DNA of 64,000 nt from Phycicoccus sp. Soil802 (GTDB lineage Bacteria > Actinomycetota > Actinomycetes > Actinomycetales > Dermatophilaceae): contig NZ_LMSS01000006.1 in assembly GCF_001429605.1 (NCBI RefSeq), forward strand, positions 455,256 to 519,255. The letters are read 5' to 3'. Made by a program: the position numbers and the translations under genes. The notes beneath the pieces are model-generated. The model was not told the DNA's origin and did not search any database. It was given only the letters and a program-made list of their open reading frames with translations. Below, piece by piece: positions 42,471 through 52,091 of this stretch (position 1 is its first letter; every line of letters starts with the position of its first letter).

Positions 42471-43759
42471 CCCGGCAGTCCCAGCTGCTTGGCCTGCTTG
42501 GTCACGTCGGCGTCGTACTGGGCGGCACCGTCCTTGCCCGAGGTCTGGCCGGTCTCGACGGCGACGGTGATCTGCTCCAGCGACGGGCCCTTCACCGGCG
42601 ACAGGAACTCGAGGGCCGGGGTCGTCGCCTTGGCGTCGATGTAGGCCTGGAGATCCTGGGCGACCGGCGGTGCGTCAGCGGGCACCTTCGATCCGGTCAC
42701 CATGTACGGGCCGGTGGGCGGGGCTGCCGAGGAGTACACCTCAGAGCCGGCGGGCGAGGCCACGAAGGCGATGAACTTCTTGGCAGCGTCGATGTTCTTG
42801 CTGGTCTTGGGGATGTACTGACCGTTGCCGGGCCAGATGGTGGCGCCGTTCTTGCTCGCGTCGTCACCCGGGATCCCGAAGAAGCCGATCTTGGCGGCGT
42901 CCGCCTTCGACAGCGTGCCGACCGGGAAGGTGAGCAGCGGGTACTGGCCCGCCTTGCCACTGGCCAGCAGCTTCATGCCCTGGTCGAAGGTGGTCGAGCC
43001 GGCACTCTTGTTGAGCCAGCCCCTGGCCTTCGCCTCTGCGGTCTTCTCGAAGCCCTTCACCGCCGTCGGATCCGTCGCGTACTTGACCTTGTTCGCGGTG
43101 TAGTCGGCAGCGAAGCTGGGGTTGGCCGAGGCGACGTTGTGGAAGTCGCCGAGCACGAACAGCTGGGACGTCCAGGTGTCCTTGAAGCTGCCCACCACCG
43201 CGGTGAGCCCGGCGGCCTTGATCTTGTCGCTGTTCGACTCGAACTCCGCCCACGTCTTGGGGACCGACAGGCCGAGCTTGGAGTAGACCTCCTTGTTGTA
43301 GAGGATGCCGCCACCCATCACGGTGCCCACGGGAGCGCCGTAGACCTTGCCGTTCTGCGTGACCGTCGGCAGGAACGCCGGGTCGGTGTCCTTGAGAGCC
43401 GCGTCGCCGGTCAGGTCGACCAGGTTCTTCTCCGGGCTGAGCGCCTGCAGGAGCGAACCGGAGTTGTACCAGAACACGTCTGCCATGTCGCCGGTCGACA
43501 GCTTGGTCTTGACCAGGTTGTCGCCGTCGGCGCCGCCGGGTCGGGACTCCAGCTTGACGGTGATGGTCGGGTTGGCCTTCTCGAAGGCCTCGGCGATCGC
43601 CTTGGCCGGCTTCACCGTCGTCTCCGCGTTGTCGGTGAGCAGCGTGATCGTCGTCTTGCCGGACGAGGCCGCATCCCCACCGCCGCCACAGGCAGCGAGC
43701 GACACGACGGCAGTTGCAGCAACGACGGTGGCCGCGAACTTTGAACGGGAAATCTTCAT
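42464..43759 (-). CDS. Extracellular sugar-binding lipoprotein (rhamnose/rhamnoside ABC)
   Basis: 431 residues from ATG 43759 (MKISRSKFAATVVAAT). Lipobox VVSLAAC places the lipidated Cys near residue 24; the rest is a family 1 solute-binding fold (TITLLTDNAETTVKPA; FWYNSGSLLQ; GPYMVTGSKVP). Captures the sugar outside the membrane. First gene of the operon, with a LacI-type operator 54 bp upstream of the start. No ATPase gene is in the operon, as in other actinobacterial sugar importers that share MsmK. Confidence 0.92.
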   Translation of the reverse strand: MKISRSKFAATVVAATAVVSLAACGGGGDAASSGKTTITLLTDNAETTVKPAKAIAEAFEKANPTITVKLESRPGGADGDNLVKTKLSTGDMADVFWYNSGSLLQALSPEKNLVDLTGDAALKDTDPAFLPTVTQNGKVYGAPVGTVMGGGILYNKEVYSKLGLSVPKTWAEFESNSDKIKAAGLTAVVGSFKDTWTSQLFVLGDFHNVASANPSFAADYTANKVKYATDPTAVKGFEKTAEAKARGWLNKSAGSTTFDQGMKLLASGKAGQYPLLTFPVGTLSKADAAKIGFFGIPGDDASKNGATIWPGNGQYIPKTSKNIDAAKKFIAFVASPAGSEVYSSAAPPTGPYMVTGSKVPADAPPVAQDLQAYIDAKATTPALEFLSPVKGPSLEQITVAVETGQTSGKDGAAQYDADVTKQAKQLGLPGW

Positions 43760-43812
43760 GGGTACCTCCACAGCATTGGGGCGCGTATCCGCGTTGGTCT
43801 CACGTCGTGTTT

Positions 43813-43824
43813 TGAATCGCTTCA
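43813..43824. promoter_or_regulatory. LacI-type operator near the transporter operon
   Basis: TGAATCGCTTCA, an almost perfect 12-bp palindrome with central CG, 54 bp before the binding-protein start. It differs by one base from the second site at 44003-44014. Both have TTT on the right flank. Confidence 0.8.
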
Positions 43825-44002
43825 TTTCCTGACGTGGCTCCAAGGTAGGGGCGCCGCCTGGACCTGTCAACCATTCTCCCTCGATTTGTTTCCGCCGTGA
43901 ATTGCCTTGATATCAAGACGTCCAACCCCAGCACTCCTCCTGCAGGGCGTTCCCGAGCTCGGCGTTGACGCGCGTCGCTTCTTGCTGTTTACTCCATGCA
44001 AC

Positions 44003-44014
44003 TGAAGCGCTTCA
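44003..44014. promoter_or_regulatory. LacI-type operator before the rhamnose catabolic operon
   Basis: TGAAGCGCTTCA, a perfect 12-bp palindrome with the central CpG typical of LacI-family sites, 27 bp before the rhamnose isomerase ATG. The LacI-family protein at 48806 is the obvious ligand. Confidence 0.85.
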
Positions 44015-44041
44015 TTTGCACTCATGAACGGACGGTCAGGC

Positions 44042-45208
44042 ATGAACACCTTCGCCGACATCGCGGACAGCCTCGCCCAGCAGGCGATCGAGCTGCCCTC
44101 CTGGGCGTTCGGCAACTCGGGCACGCGCTTCAAGGTCTTCACCACCCCGGGCACGCCGCGCACGGTCGAGGAGAAGCTGGCAGACGCGGCCCAGGTGCAC
44201 CGGCTCACCGGGCTCGCGCCCTCGGTCGCCCTGCACATCCCCTGGGACAAGGTCGACGACTACGACAAGCTCGGCCGGGTCGCGGAGGACCTCGGGGTGC
44301 GCCTCGGGACGATCAACTCCAACACCTTCCAGGACGACGACTACAAGTTCGGCAGCCTGACCCACGTCGACGAGCGGATCCGGGCGAAGGCGATCGCCCA
44401 CCAGCTCGAGTGCATCGACATCATGGACGTCACCGGCAGCCGGGACCTGAAGATCTGGCTCGCCGACGGCACCAACTACCCGGGCCAGGGTGACCTGCGC
44501 GACCGCCAGGACCGCCTCGCCGACTCGCTCGCGCAGGTCTACACGCGACTCGGCCAGGACCAGCGACTGGTCCTCGAGTACAAGTTCTTCGAGCCGGCGT
44601 TCTACGCGACCGACGTCCCCGACTGGGGCACCTCCCTGGTCCACTGCCTCGCCCTCGGCGAGCGCGCCACGGTCTGCCTCGACACCGGCCACCACGCACC
44701 CGGCACCAACATCGAGTTCATCGTCGCCCAGCTCCTGCGGCTGGGCCGGCTGGGCTCGTTCGACTTCAACTCGCGCTTCTACGCCGACGACGACCTCATC
44801 GTCGGCGCGGCCGACCCGTTCCAGCTGTTCCGGATCCTCTACGAGGTGATCCGCGGCGGCGGCTACGGCGAGGACAGCGACGTCGCGTTCATGCTCGACC
44901 AGTGCCACAACGTCGAGGACAAGATCCCCGGCCAGATCCGCTCGGTCCTCAACGTCCAGGAGATGACCACCCGGGCCCTGCTCGTCGACCGTGCCGCGCT
45001 GCGCGAGGCCGAGCGCGCGGGCGACGTGCTGGGCGCCAACGGCATCCTCATGGACGCCTTCTACACCGACGTCCGCGCCGACCTCGCCGACTGGCGCGTC
45101 ACCCGCGGGCTGCCCGCCGACCCCATGAAGGCCTACGCCGCGAGTGGCTACCAGGACCACATCGCCGCCGACCGCGTCGGCGGCACGCAAGCCGGCTGGG
45201 GCGCCTGA
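44042..45208 (+). CDS. rhaI: L-rhamnose isomerase
   Basis: 388 residues from ATG 44042 (ATG 44024 would add six). Xylose-isomerase-like TIM barrel of the Pseudomonas stutzeri RhaI type: SVALHIPWDK, GTINSNTF, YKFGSLTHVDER, FEPAFYATDVPDWGT, CLDTGHHAPGTNIE (metal-binding His/Asp), FDFNSRFYADDDL and MLDQCHNVEDK. Converts L-rhamnose to L-rhamnulose with divalent metal ions. First gene of the plus-strand catabolic operon, right after an operator. Confidence 0.93.
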   Translation: MNTFADIADSLAQQAIELPSWAFGNSGTRFKVFTTPGTPRTVEEKLADAAQVHRLTGLAPSVALHIPWDKVDDYDKLGRVAEDLGVRLGTINSNTFQDDDYKFGSLTHVDERIRAKAIAHQLECIDIMDVTGSRDLKIWLADGTNYPGQGDLRDRQDRLADSLAQVYTRLGQDQRLVLEYKFFEPAFYATDVPDWGTSLVHCLALGERATVCLDTGHHAPGTNIEFIVAQLLRLGRLGSFDFNSRFYADDDLIVGAADPFQLFRILYEVIRGGGYGEDSDVAFMLDQCHNVEDKIPGQIRSVLNVQEMTTRALLVDRAALREAERAGDVLGANGILMDAFYTDVRADLADWRVTRGLPADPMKAYAASGYQDHIAADRVGGTQAGWGA

Positions 45209-45268
45209 GCCCCACTCCCCCTCCCTGGCCCTCCCCACGTCCTCCCGTTCGACCGAGAAAGAACCCCG

Positions 45269-47305
45269 ATGACCAACAACGCCGTTGCCGACCTGATCGC
45301 CCGCTCCAACCGGCTGGGTGCCGACCCGAGGAACACCAACTACGCGGGTGGCAACACCTCCGCCAAGGGGTCCGAGACCGACCCGGTGACCGGCGAGCAG
45401 GTCGAGCTGCTGTGGGTGAAGGGCTCCGGCGGTGACCTCGGCACCCTGACGGAGCCCGGTCTGGCCGTCCTTCGCCTGGACCGGATGCGCTCCCTCGTCA
45501 AGGTCTACCCCGGCCTCGACCGCGAGGACGAGATGGTCGCCGCCTTCGACTACTGCCTGCACGGCAAGGGCGGCGCAGCTCCCTCGATCGACACGGCCAT
45601 GCACGGGCTCGTCGACGCAGCGCACGTGGACCACCTGCACCCCGACAGCGGCATCGCCATCGCCACCGCCAAGGACGGCGAGCAGCTCACCAAGGAGATC
45701 TACGGCGACAAGGTCGTGTGGGTGCCCTGGCGGCGCCCCGGCTTCCAGCTCGGGCTCGACATCGCGGCCATCAAGGCGGCCAACCCGCAGGCCGTCGGCA
45801 CCATCCTCGGCGGACACGGCGTGACCGCGTGGGGCGACACCAGCGAGGAGGCCGAGGCCAACTCGCTGTGGATCATCCAGACCGCGCAGGCCTACCTCGA
45901 CGAGCACGGCAACACCGAGCCCTTCGGCCCGCAGGTGCCCGGGTATGCCGCCCTGCCGGAGTCCGAGCGGCGCGCCAAGGCCGCGGCCCTCGCCCCCCAC
46001 ATCCGTGCGGTCGCCTCGCAGGACAAGGCGATGGTCGGCCACTTCACCGACAGTGCTGTCGTCCTCGAGTTCCTGGCCAGCGAGAAGCTCGCCCCCCTCG
46101 CCGAGCTCGGCACCTCCTGCCCCGACCACTTCCTGCGCACCAAGGTCAAGCCCCTGGTGGTCGACCTCCCCACTGACGCAACGGTCGAGGAGATCGTCGC
46201 CCGCCTCGCCGAGCTGCACGCGGCCTACCGGCAGGACTACCAGGGCTATTACGACCGCAACGCCACCCCCGACTCCCCCGCGATCCGCGGCGCCGACCCG
46301 GCCATCGTCCTCGTGCCCGGCGTAGGGATGTTCTCCTACGGCAAGGACAAGCAGACCGCCCGCGTGGCCGGCGAGTTCTACACCAACGCCATCAACGTCA
46401 TGCGCGGAGCCGAGTCGGTCTCCACCTACTCCCCCATCGACGAGGCGGAGAAGTTCCGCATCGAGTACTGGGCCCTCGAGGAGGCCAAGCTCGCCCGCCT
46501 GCCCAAGCCCCGCTCGCACGCAGGGCGGATCGCCCTCGTGACCGGCGCCGCCTCCGGCATCGGCAAGGCCATCGCCACCCGGCTCGCCGCCGAAGGCGCG
46601 TGCGTCGTCATCGCCGACCTCGACCTCGCCAAGGCCCAGGCCGCAGCCGCCGAGCTCGGCAGCAGCGACGTCGCCGTCGGCGTCCAGGCTGACGTCACCG
46701 ACGCCGACGCCGTCCAGGCCGCCGTCGACGCCACCCTCCTCGCCTTCGGCGGGATCGACCTGCTGGTCAACAACGCCGGCCTGTCCATCTCCAAGCCCCT
46801 GCTCGAGACCACCGAGGCCGACTGGGACCTGCAGCACGACGTGATGGCCAAGGGCAGCTTCCTCGCCTCGAAGTCCGCCGCCGCCGCGATGATCGCCCAG
46901 AAGCTCGGCGGCGACATCCTCTACATCTCCTCCAAGAACTCGGTCTTCGCCGGCCCCAACAACATCGCCTACTCCGCGGTCAAGGCCGACCAGGCCCACC
47001 AGGTGCGGCTGCTCGCTGCCGAGCTCGGCGAGCACGGCATCAAGGTCAACGGCATCAACCCCGACGGCGTCGTCCGCGGCAGCGGCATCTTCGCCGGCGG
47101 CTGGGGCGCCAAGCGGGCCGAGGTCTACGGCGTCCCCGAGGAAGAGCTCGGCGCCTACTACGCCAAGCGCACCCTGCTCGGGCGCGAGGTCCTGCCCGAG
47201 CACGTCGCCAACGCCGCCGCGGTCCTGACCTCCGACGAGCTCAGCCACACCACGGGCCTGCACATCCCCGTCGACTCCGGCGTCGCCAACGCCTTCCTGC
47301 GCTAG
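45269..47305 (+). CDS. rhaEW: Bifunctional rhamnulose-1-phosphate aldolase / L-lactaldehyde dehydrogenase
   Basis: 678 residues in two parts. Residues ~1-400 are a class II aldolase (NYAGGNTSAKG, metal-site HVDHLHPDSG, GGHGVTAWG); residues ~415-678 are an SDR domain with TGAASGIGKA near 424 and YSAVKAD as the Tyr-x3-Lys catalytic pair. This fusion cleaves L-rhamnulose-1-phosphate to DHAP and L-lactaldehyde and oxidises the aldehyde to L-lactate with NAD+. It lies 60 bp after rhaI. The lactate product explains the lut genes downstream. Confidence 0.93.
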   Translation: MTNNAVADLIARSNRLGADPRNTNYAGGNTSAKGSETDPVTGEQVELLWVKGSGGDLGTLTEPGLAVLRLDRMRSLVKVYPGLDREDEMVAAFDYCLHGKGGAAPSIDTAMHGLVDAAHVDHLHPDSGIAIATAKDGEQLTKEIYGDKVVWVPWRRPGFQLGLDIAAIKAANPQAVGTILGGHGVTAWGDTSEEAEANSLWIIQTAQAYLDEHGNTEPFGPQVPGYAALPESERRAKAAALAPHIRAVASQDKAMVGHFTDSAVVLEFLASEKLAPLAELGTSCPDHFLRTKVKPLVVDLPTDATVEEIVARLAELHAAYRQDYQGYYDRNATPDSPAIRGADPAIVLVPGVGMFSYGKDKQTARVAGEFYTNAINVMRGAESVSTYSPIDEAEKFRIEYWALEEAKLARLPKPRSHAGRIALVTGAASGIGKAIATRLAAEGACVVIADLDLAKAQAAAAELGSSDVAVGVQADVTDADAVQAAVDATLLAFGGIDLLVNNAGLSISKPLLETTEADWDLQHDVMAKGSFLASKSAAAAMIAQKLGGDILYISSKNSVFAGPNNIAYSAVKADQAHQVRLLAAELGEHGIKVNGINPDGVVRGSGIFAGGWGAKRAEVYGVPEEELGAYYAKRTLLGREVLPEHVANAAAVLTSDELSHTTGLHIPVDSGVANAFLR

Positions 47306-47308
47306 ACC

Positions 47309-48733
47309 ATGGCCGCAAGGGTGTTCGGCGCCATCGACATCGGCGCCTCCGGTGGGCGCGTGATGGCGGGCGTCGTCCACCCATCGAGCGGGCGGACCCA
47401 GTTGCACACCCTGCATCGCTTTGCCAACGGGGCGACGATGCAGGGTGGTCACCTGAGGTGGAACCTCACGGGCCTGTTCGCCGAGGTCATGACAGGCCTG
47501 ACGGCGCTGGCGGCCCAGTTCCCCGAGGTCGAGTCCATCGGCATCGACACCTGGGCCGTCGACTACGGCCTGCTCGACGCCGACGGCCGGCTCCTCGCCG
47601 AACCCATCTCCTACCGCGACAGCCGCACCGACAGCGTCATCGAACGCGTGCACGACCGGGTCACCCAGGACGAGCTGTATGCCGTCAACGGCCTCCAGTA
47701 CCTGCCCTTCAACACCCTCTACCAGCTCGAAGCGGAGAAGCGCTCCCCCTTGTGGGACAAGACCGCCCACGTCGTCCTCCTGCCGGACCTGTTGGCCTAC
47801 TGGCTCACGGGCCAGCTCCGCACCGAAGCCACCAACGCCTCCACCACCGGGCTGCTCGACGTCTCCACCGGGGACTGGTCGGCCGCGCTGCTTGAGCTGC
47901 TCGACCTGCCTCCGCAGCTGCTTCCGGAGATCGACCAGCCGGGCGAGGTCCGCGGTCGCCTGCTCCCACGTGTGAGCCGGGCGACCGGTCTGGCTGACCG
48001 GGTCGTGGTCACCACGGTCGGGTCGCACGACACCGCCTCGGCCGTCGTCGCGGTGCCCGCGACCAGCCGGCGCTTCGGCTACGTCTCCAGCGGCACCTGG
48101 TCCCTGGCCGGCCTGGAGCTCGACAAGCCGGTGCTGACCGCGGAGAGCCAACAGGCGAACTTCACCAACGAAGGTGGTGTCGACGGCCGGGTCCGGTACC
48201 TGCGCAACGTCGGCGGCCTGTGGCTGCTCCAGGAGTCGCTGCGGACCTGGGCCGACGAGGGCACCAGCCACGACCTCGCCTCGCTCCTCACCGAGGCCGA
48301 GACCCTCCCCAGCGGTGGCCCGACCATCGACGTCGACGACCCCGAGCTCATCCCGCCCGGACGGATGCCGCAGCGGATCGCCGCCGCAGTGACCCACAAG
48401 GGCGGCACTCCTCCCACCGGACCCGCTGCCACGGTGCGGTGCATCCTCGACTCGCTCGCCGCGGCATACGCAAGCACTCTGGGCCGGGCGAGCGAGCTGG
48501 CCCACGGCATCGACGTCATCCACATCGTCGGCGGCGGGTCACAGAACGCCCTCCTGTGCCAGCTCACGGCCGACCTCTCGGGCACGCCGGTCACCGGCGG
48601 GCCGGTCGAGGCCACGGCGCTCGGCAACGTCCTGGTCCAGGCACGCACCCACGGTGCCGCACCGGACAGCCTCGAGGAGCTCCGCGCCGCCCTGCGGGAG
48701 ACCCAGGAGGTGCGTGTCTTTGTGCCTTCCTGA
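47309..48733 (+). CDS. rhaB: Rhamnulokinase
   Basis: 474 residues, FGGY kinase fold: FGAIDIGASGGRVMAG (phosphate 1 region), GIDTWAVDYGLLD, RDSRTD, LPDLLAYWLTG, VTTVGSHDTASAV and IHIVGGGSQNALLCQ (adenosine site). Phosphorylates L-rhamnulose with ATP. Only 3 bp separate it from the aldolase-dehydrogenase gene. Confidence 0.94.
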   Translation: MAARVFGAIDIGASGGRVMAGVVHPSSGRTQLHTLHRFANGATMQGGHLRWNLTGLFAEVMTGLTALAAQFPEVESIGIDTWAVDYGLLDADGRLLAEPISYRDSRTDSVIERVHDRVTQDELYAVNGLQYLPFNTLYQLEAEKRSPLWDKTAHVVLLPDLLAYWLTGQLRTEATNASTTGLLDVSTGDWSAALLELLDLPPQLLPEIDQPGEVRGRLLPRVSRATGLADRVVVTTVGSHDTASAVVAVPATSRRFGYVSSGTWSLAGLELDKPVLTAESQQANFTNEGGVDGRVRYLRNVGGLWLLQESLRTWADEGTSHDLASLLTEAETLPSGGPTIDVDDPELIPPGRMPQRIAAAVTHKGGTPPTGPAATVRCILDSLAAAYASTLGRASELAHGIDVIHIVGGGSQNALLCQLTADLSGTPVTGGPVEATALGNVLVQARTHGAAPDSLEELRAALRETQEVRVFVPS

Positions 48734-48805
48734 CCTCCCCGACTCCTCCCCACCGCAACAATGAGAGGGCGTCCCGGTACCTTGCATCGACGGATAGGAG
48801 CGCAG

Positions 48806-49837
48806 ATGGCATCGGCCAGCATCAAGGACGTCGCGGCAGCGGCGGGTGTGTCCGTCGGCACCGTGTCGAACGTGCTCAACCGTCCTGCTGCCGTCCGTCC
48901 GACCACGCGCGCCAAGGTCGAGACGGCCATCGCCCGGCTCGGTTTCGTGCCCAACGCCTCGGCGCGCCAGCTCGCTGCGGGCCGCAGCGACACCCTGGCC
49001 TACCTCGTCCTCGATGCCTCGAACCCGTTCTTCACCGATGTCACGCGAGGGATCGAGGAGGTCGCCAAGACCGAGCACCTCTCGCTCTTCCTCTGCAACA
49101 GCGACCTGGACGCCGACCGCGAGGACCAGTACCTCGAGCAGCTCACCCAGCTGCGGGTGCGCGGGGTGCTCATCACCGCGATGGACTACGCGAACCCGCG
49201 ACTGACCCGACTGCGCGAGCAAGGGGTGCCCGTCGTCCTCGTCGACCGGGCGCCACAGGACGGCCACGACTGGTGCACCGTCGGCGTCGACGACGTGAGC
49301 GGGGGGGAGCTGGCCATCAGCCACCTCCTCGAGTCCGGTCACCGCAAGATCGCGTTCATCGGCGGGCCCCTGGAGATCCCCCAGGTGACGGACCGCCTCA
49401 CCGGGGCCCGTCGGGCGATGGAGACCGCTGGCCTCAGCGCCGACGACCTGAGCCTCATCCAGACCGACGCCCTGACCATCGCCGACGGCAGACGGGCCGG
49501 GGAGCGGCTCCTCGGGCTGCCGCGGAGTGGCCGGCCCACCAGCGTGTTCTGCGCCAACGACCTGCTCGCCCTCGGTCTCCTGCAGCACCTGGTCCAGCTC
49601 GGGGTGCGCGTCCCTGACGACGTGGCCATCGTGGGCTACGACGACATCGAGTACGCCGCCGCGGCGGCAGTCCCCCTCACCACCGTGGCGCAGCCGCGCC
49701 AGCTGCTGGGGCGCACCGCAGCCCGGCTGCTCATGGACGAGGCCGAGCGGGGCGACGACCACCACCACGAGCACGTGGTCTTCCAGCCGGAGCTCGTGGC
49801 CCGCGCCTCGTCCGCAGCGGTCCGCAGGACTGCCTGA
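48806..49837 (+). CDS. LacI-family regulator of rhamnose use
   Basis: 343 residues from ATG 48806, with ATAGGAG upstream. N-terminal HTH and hinge: IKDVAAAAGVSVGTVSNVLNRP ... ASARQLAAGRS (quoted in parts); C-terminal periplasmic-binding-protein-like effector domain (YLVLDASNPFFTDV, VGVDDVSGG, GYDDIEYA). Expected to repress both operons at the two operators until rhamnose or a derivative binds. Unusually it is placed inside the catabolic operon, with its stop overlapping the lutA start by one base. Confidence 0.92.
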   Translation: MASASIKDVAAAAGVSVGTVSNVLNRPAAVRPTTRAKVETAIARLGFVPNASARQLAAGRSDTLAYLVLDASNPFFTDVTRGIEEVAKTEHLSLFLCNSDLDADREDQYLEQLTQLRVRGVLITAMDYANPRLTRLREQGVPVVLVDRAPQDGHDWCTVGVDDVSGGELAISHLLESGHRKIAFIGGPLEIPQVTDRLTGARRAMETAGLSADDLSLIQTDALTIADGRRAGERLLGLPRSGRPTSVFCANDLLALGLLQHLVQLGVRVPDDVAIVGYDDIEYAAAAAVPLTTVAQPRQLLGRTAARLLMDEAERGDDHHHEHVVFQPELVARASSAAVRRTA

Positions 49838-50580
49838 TGAAGGTCGCCCTGTTCGTCACCTGCCTCGGTGACGTCCTCTTCCCCGACGTGGGCCGCGCGA
49901 CGGTCACGGTGCTCGAGCGCCTCGGCCACGAGGTGGTCTTCCCCCACGCGCAGACCTGCTGCGGCCAGATGCACACCAACACCGGCTACCAGCGCGACGC
50001 CGTGGGTCTGGTGCGCCACCACGTCGAGGTGTTCGAGCAGGCCCTCGCGGACGGCTGCGAAGCCATCGTGGCGCCCTCGGGGTCGTGTGCCGGGTCGGTC
50101 CGCCACCAGCACGCCGCCCTCGCCCGCCGTGCCGGCGACGAGGCGCTCGCCGTCCGCGCGGAAGCCGTTGCAGCACAGACGTTCGAGCTGTCCCAGCTGC
50201 TCGTCGACGTGCTCGGGGTCACCGACGTCGGAGCCTCCTATCCCCATCGCGTCACCTACCACCCCACCTGCCACTCGCTGCGGCTGCTGGGGGTCGGCGA
50301 GGCTCCGTTGCAGCTCCTGCGGGCAGTTCGTGGCATCGACCTGGTCGAGCTGCCGGCCGCCGACGTGTGCTGCGGCTTCGGGGGCACCTTCTCGATCAAG
50401 AACGCCGAGACCTCCACCGCGATGCTCGCCGACAAGATGTCCGCGGTGCTCACGACCAAGGCGGAGGTGGTCACCGCCGGCGACGCCTCCTGCCTGATGC
50501 ACATCGGCGGCGGCCTCTCCCGCCTCAAGACCGGCGTCCGGCCGGTGCACCTCGCCGAGATCCTCGCGAGCACCGCATGA
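49837..50580 (+). CDS. lutA: L-lactate utilisation protein A
   Basis: 247 residues, two CCG-type Fe-S/heterodisulfide-reductase-like domains: FPHAQTCCGQMH near residue 45 and VCCGFGGTFSIK near residue 186, plus PTCHSLR. LutABC together oxidise L-lactate to pyruvate; LutA is an iron-sulfur subunit. ATG overlaps the TGA of the LacI gene and its own TGA overlaps the lutB start (ATGA). Confidence 0.94.
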   Translation: MKVALFVTCLGDVLFPDVGRATVTVLERLGHEVVFPHAQTCCGQMHTNTGYQRDAVGLVRHHVEVFEQALADGCEAIVAPSGSCAGSVRHQHAALARRAGDEALAVRAEAVAAQTFELSQLLVDVLGVTDVGASYPHRVTYHPTCHSLRLLGVGEAPLQLLRAVRGIDLVELPAADVCCGFGGTFSIKNAETSTAMLADKMSAVLTTKAEVVTAGDASCLMHIGGGLSRLKTGVRPVHLAEILASTA

Positions 50581-52091
50581 GCACCTTCCTCGGCATGCCG
50601 GGCGGCCGGACTGCCGGCACAAGGGGCCCGGCCGCCGACCCGGGCGTGGGTCACCTCACCGGCGACCGGTCGTTCCCCGCCGCGGCCCACGACGCGTTGG
50701 CCAACACCCAGCTGCGGCGCAACCTCGCCCACGCAACCTCGACCATCCGCGCCAAGCGCGCCAGCGTCGTGGCCGAGGTCCCCGACTGGGAGGCCCTGCG
50801 CGACGCCGGCTCGGCGATCAAGGCCGACACCATGGCCCGGCTGCCCGAGCTGCTCGAGCAGCTCGAGGCCAACGTCATCGCGCGGGGCGGCACGGTGCAC
50901 TGGGCCCGCGACGCCGCCGAGGCCAACCGGATCGTGACCGACCTGGTCCGCGCGACCGGCGCCGACGAGGTCGTCAAAGTGAAGTCGATGGCGACCCAGG
51001 AGATCGGGCTCAACGAGGCCCTCGAGGCCGCCGGCATCACCGCCCACGAGACCGACCTCGCCGAGCTGATCGTCCAGCTCGGTCACGACAAGCCGTCGCA
51101 CATCCTCGTGCCCGCGATCCACCGCGGCCGAGCCGAGATCCGCGAGATCTTCGCCCGCGAGATGCCCGGCGTCGACCCCTTGCTGACCGACGAGCCAGCG
51201 GTGCTCGCTGCCGCCGCACGGACCCACCTGCGCGAGGTGTTCCTTCGCGCCAAGGTGGCCGTGTCCGGCGCCAACTTCGGGGTGGCCGAGACCGGCACGC
51301 TGACCGTGGTCGAGTCCGAGGGCAACGGACGCATGTGCCTCACCCTGCCCGACACCCTCATCACGGTGATGGGGATCGAGAAGGTCGTCCCGACCTGGCG
51401 CGACCTCGAGGTCTTCCTCCAGCTGCTCCCCCGATCCTCCACCGGCGAGCGGATGAACCCCTACACCTCGACCTGGACCGGCGTGGTCCCAGGCGACGGG
51501 CCCCAGGACTTCCACCTCGTCCTGCTCGACAACGGCCGCACCCGGGCCCTGGCCGACGAGCTCGGCCGGACCGCCCTGCACTGCATCCGCTGCTCCGCCT
51601 GCCTCAACGTCTGCCCCGTCTACGAACGCACCGGCGGCCACGCCTACGGCTCGGTCTACCCCGGCCCGATCGGCGCCATCCTCAGCCCCCTGCTGACCGG
51701 GCTCACCGGCGGCGACGACCCCAACGACTCGCTTCCCTACGCCTCCAGCCTCTGCGGCGCCTGCTACGACGTCTGCCCCGTCAAGATCAACATCCCGGAC
51801 ATGCTCGTCCAGCTGCGCGCCGAGCACACCGAGGCCCACGCCGACACCCATCGGCTGCCCAGCCCCGAGGCCGCCGCGATGAAAGCCGCCGCCTGGGTGA
51901 TGGCCGACGAGGGCCGCTTCGCGAAAGCCGGTCGCGCCGCCGCCGTGGCGCGACACGGCATACGTCGAGGGAAGCCGCGCATCCCGCTGCCGCCGCCACT
52001 CAACGGGTGGACCGCCTCCCGCGACGCACCCGCCCCGGCGGCCGAGTCGTTCCGCGACTGGTGGACCCGCACCCGCGGAGGCTCGTCGTGA
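50577..52091 (+). CDS. lutB: L-lactate utilisation protein B
   Basis: 504 residues. LUD domain (VKVKSMATQEIGLNEAL; GANFGVAETGTL) followed by two [4Fe-4S] motifs CIRCSACLNVCPVY and CGACYDVCPVKI, then a C-terminal LutB extension (GRAAAVARHGI). Electron-transfer subunit of the lactate oxidation complex. Coupled to lutA and lutC through 4-bp overlaps. Confidence 0.95.
   Translation: MSTFLGMPGGRTAGTRGPAADPGVGHLTGDRSFPAAAHDALANTQLRRNLAHATSTIRAKRASVVAEVPDWEALRDAGSAIKADTMARLPELLEQLEANVIARGGTVHWARDAAEANRIVTDLVRATGADEVVKVKSMATQEIGLNEALEAAGITAHETDLAELIVQLGHDKPSHILVPAIHRGRAEIREIFAREMPGVDPLLTDEPAVLAAAARTHLREVFLRAKVAVSGANFGVAETGTLTVVESEGNGRMCLTLPDTLITVMGIEKVVPTWRDLEVFLQLLPRSSTGERMNPYTSTWTGVVPGDGPQDFHLVLLDNGRTRALADELGRTALHCIRCSACLNVCPVYERTGGHAYGSVYPGPIGAILSPLLTGLTGGDDPNDSLPYASSLCGACYDVCPVKINIPDMLVQLRAEHTEAHADTHRLPSPEAAAMKAAAWVMADEGRFAKAGRAAAVARHGIRRGKPRIPLPPPLNGWTASRDAPAPAAESFRDWWTRTRGGSS

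Noticed and set aside
44036-48523. A 1495-codon open frame antisense to the rhamnose operon
   Set aside because: It mirrors four well-supported genes, is made of low-complexity Gly/Val/Asp/Glu/Leu sequence and has no domain; high-GC third positions open such antisense frames.
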